A stretch of 5,371 bases of DNA from Clostridia bacterium (GTDB lineage: Bacteria > Bacillota_A > Clostridia > Christensenellales > Aristaeellaceae): positions 1 to 5,371 of the forward strand of contig JAGBBE010000178.1 of the NCBI GenBank assembly GCA_017938645.1, written 5' to 3'. Below are positions 5,236-5,371 of the stretch, piece after piece; within the stretch, counting starts at the first letter, position 1, and every line of letters starts with the position of its first letter. Both the position numbers and the translations under genes were made by a program. Under the pieces are notes generated by a model. The model did no database searches. It was not told where the DNA came from and saw only the letters and a list, made by a program, of their open reading frames with translations.

Positions 5236-5371
5236 ACCCCCGTAGGGATAAGGTACGGGATATAAGGAAGAGGAAAGTGGCAAACAATTAGGCCATAGTT
5301 CCCGGCGCACCATGTGACGCGCCCTCTTCTTCATTTTCAGGCTGCTATCAGTTCTTGCAAAAGAAAAATGC

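Noticed and set aside
5301..5322. GGCGC...GCGCC inverted repeat as a terminator of a convergent gene
   Set aside because: Only five outer pairs form, there is no T-run on either strand, and no gene is seen next to it inside the window.

Overview
The window looks like part of a chromosome from a Gram-positive, clostridia-like Bacillota. The evidence is a clostridial-type 5S rRNA with its spacer, strong AGGAGG-type ribosome binding sites, and promoters with TG-extended -10 boxes. A meso-diaminopimelate dehydrogenase of the Corynebacterium/Firmicutes type also fits. The protein-coding backbone on the right is clearly GC-rich, so a moderately GC-rich gut-type clostridium is plausible. No genus can be named from this sequence.

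Layout: (1) 1-308 is the end of an rRNA operon: the last ~44 nt of 23S rRNA, a ~105-nt spacer, a complete 5S rRNA and a rho-independent terminator. (2) 321-540 holds two tandem copies of a 110-bp GC-rich, palindrome-rich unit with no credible gene. (3) About 540-1700 is an AT-rich island with its own promoter and two small + strand genes: a RibD-C/dihydrofolate-reductase-like protein and a TfoX N-terminal-domain protein. It ends in a ~112-bp insertion-sequence-derived fragment whose internal hairpin also serves as a terminator. (4) 1865-3881 is a GC-rich minus-strand operon: ddh, which makes meso-diaminopimelate in one step, followed 31 bp later by an uncharacterised, mostly helical 330-aa protein that may have an alpha/alpha-toroid fold. 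(5) 3882-4014 is a divergent promoter region. (6) 4015-5049 encodes a serine hydrolase of the beta-lactamase/penicillin-binding-protein fold on the + strand, without a signal peptide. (7) 5050-5371 is non-coding, GC-rich and full of hairpins; the window ends before another gene is recognisable.

How they work together: ddh supplies meso-DAP for peptidoglycan (and lysine). The divergent serine hydrolase belongs to a fold that includes cell-wall-active enzymes, so a cell-wall theme is possible but unproven. The DHFR-like/TfoX pair contrasts in base composition and lies between the rRNA operon and an IS remnant, which fits a horizontally acquired cassette. I found no CRISPR array, phage module or clear new defence system. 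The most unusual items are the IS-derived fragment with a sequestered Shine-Dalgarno, the tandem 110-bp repeats behind the rRNA operon, and the unassigned ddh-linked protein.
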